25,026 nt of DNA, from the NCBI GenBank assembly GCA_038256935.1, contig JBBSJV010000008.1, positions 1 through 25,026 on the forward strand, written 5' to 3'. This DNA is from JBBSJV01 sp038256935 (GTDB lineage Bacteria > Patescibacteriota > JACMRA01). The position numbers were made by a program, and so were the translations under genes. This document shows, piece by piece, positions 24,169-25,026 of the stretch; the stretch's first letter is position 1; each line of letters begins with the position of its first letter. The notes below the pieces were generated by a model that was not told where the DNA came from, searched no databases, and saw nothing but the letters and a program-made list of their open reading frames with translations.

Positions 24169-25026
24169 TTAAGCACAAAATCTAAAGTAGAAATTAATTT
24201 ATCAATATCACTTCGATCATTGTAACAATGCAGGCTAACTCTTATTGATTCTTTTTGGACAGTGCAATGATCTCCTATTCTGAGGTTTATATTGTTTTGA
24301 TCAAGTAGGTATTCCAGTTTTTCAATCTCCATATTTTTCAGATTAAATGATAATATCCCTGTATTGAGTGATTGCTGATCATAGGCCATCCCAGCTTCAA
24401 AATCTATTTTGTCGTTCAATGAATTTAAGTTTTGTAATAAATATTTACCAAGCTCTAAATTATGAGCTAAGATATTATCTATACCTATTTCTGAAATAAA
24501 CTCAACTGCTACACCAAGGCTAATGATAGCAGCTGTATTCTTAGTCCCCACTTCTAAATTATAAGGAAAATTATCATCTACAACTCCACCTCCAAAATCT
24601 GATTGAACAAACGATTCTTTGACTTTATCTGAAACCATTAACCCTGCAACTCCCTCGAGAGCAAACATTTTATGTCCTGAAAAATAAGCAACATCGACGC
24701 CAAGCATTGGTAGACAAATAGGAATATGTCCTGCAGTTTGAGCCATATCAAGGATTGTAATGACCTGCTTAGGTAATTTGGATACAATTTCAGAAACATC
24801 ATTTACTACTCCATATACGTTACTGGCATGAGTAAGCACTACAAATTTTGTCCTTGGGGTAATTTTGGAAACTAAATCTGAAATATTAATTTTACCAGAA
24901 AACGGATTGAGGCTATACTCGACTAGTTTGCAATTACTTCCATTGTTGTTTAAATGCTGTATTAAATTAATCCATGGCAAAACCGTAGCCTTGTGATCAC
25001 TTTTACAAATCAAAACTTCACCACCA
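24165..25026 (-). CDS. Class V aminotransferase/cysteine desulfurase-fold protein, 5' end missing
   Basis: At least 286 residues are visible; the frame is open at the window edge, and GGEVLICKSDHKATVLPW matches the middle of SufS/CsdB-type proteins (GDEVL...EHHxNxxPW). Other conserved parts: TKFVVLTHASNVYG, ILDMAQTAGH with the PLP-binding Asp, YFSGHKMFALEGVAGL with the PLP-linked Lys (codon 24669-24671), LEVGTKNTAAI and INLRIGDHCTVQ near the end. The segment carrying the catalytic Cys of group II desulfurases (CRAS) is shortened to ESIRVSLHCYND, with Ile at the Cys place. It could still be a desulfurase using another Cys, a cysteine/selenocysteine lyase or an epimerase-like enzyme. Neighbour pgk gives no clue. 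Confidence 0.8.
   Translation of the reverse strand, partial: GGEVLICKSDHKATVLPWINLIQHLNNNGSNCKLVEYSLNPFSGKINISDLVSKITPRTKFVVLTHASNVYGVVNDVSEIVSKLPKQVITILDMAQTAGHIPICLPMLGVDVAYFSGHKMFALEGVAGLMVSDKVKESFVQSDFGGGVVDDNFPYNLEVGTKNTAAIISLGVAVEFISEIGIDNILAHNLELGKYLLQNLNSLNDKIDFEAGMAYDQQSLNTGILSFNLKNMEIEKLEYLLDQNNINLRIGDHCTVQKESIRVSLHCYNDRSDIDKLISTLDFVLN

Noticed and set aside
1..25026. CRISPR array, insertion sequence transposase or rRNA
   Set aside because: No regularly spaced direct repeats, no transposase-like protein and no rRNA sequence were seen.

Overview
The window looks like chromosome from a low-GC, gene-dense bacterium of the Candidate Phyla Radiation (Patescibacteria). Five things point there: almost no Shine-Dalgarno sites, sigma70-type promoters lying only 9-22 bases before start codons, a giant TrbL/VirB6-like surface/secretion protein, membrane-anchored sortase-fold proteins, and many small unrecognised genes. 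Marker genes (rpoB, pgk, comM/yifB) are full-length under the standard code. I cannot name the phylum from these data.

Layout. 1-4849 (minus): a TrbL/VirB6-like membrane protein of 1568 residues, followed by the start of another gene that runs off the window. 4923-5783 (minus): an alpha/beta hydrolase. 5784-6178: a structured, relatively GC-rich intergenic stretch with a 19-base direct repeat. 6179-7720 (plus): comM. 7721-8326: a long intergenic region with hairpins. 8327-12680 (plus): rpoB, not followed by rpoC but by two small membrane proteins. 12681-13009: a double-hairpin repeat element. 13010-13555 (plus): an isochorismatase-fold protein without the nucleophile cysteine. 13564-16560 (minus): one continuous reading frame of 998 codons broken by four in-frame stop codons and no frameshift. 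16625-20567 (minus): a beta-phosphoglucomutase-like HAD protein, a kinase fused to a HAD domain whose motif order is permuted, and a hexokinase-like protein lacking its catalytic Asp. 20796-23014 (plus): two paralogous sortase-fold proteins with Ser where the catalytic Cys should be. 23056-24168 (plus): pgk, converging on and overlapping a class V aminotransferase-fold gene cut by the window edge.

How the genes fit together. The minus-strand block 16625-20567 looks like a sugar or sugar-phosphate module. TrbL-like protein and ComM fit DNA or protein exchange across the envelope. The sortase-fold pair acts at the cell surface. A recurring feature is loss or change of a signature catalytic or metal-binding residue in an otherwise well-kept fold: sortases, hexokinase, isochorismatase, class V aminotransferase, ComM zinc site, PGK substrate motif. 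Functional calls rest on motifs recognised by eye; no database search was run.
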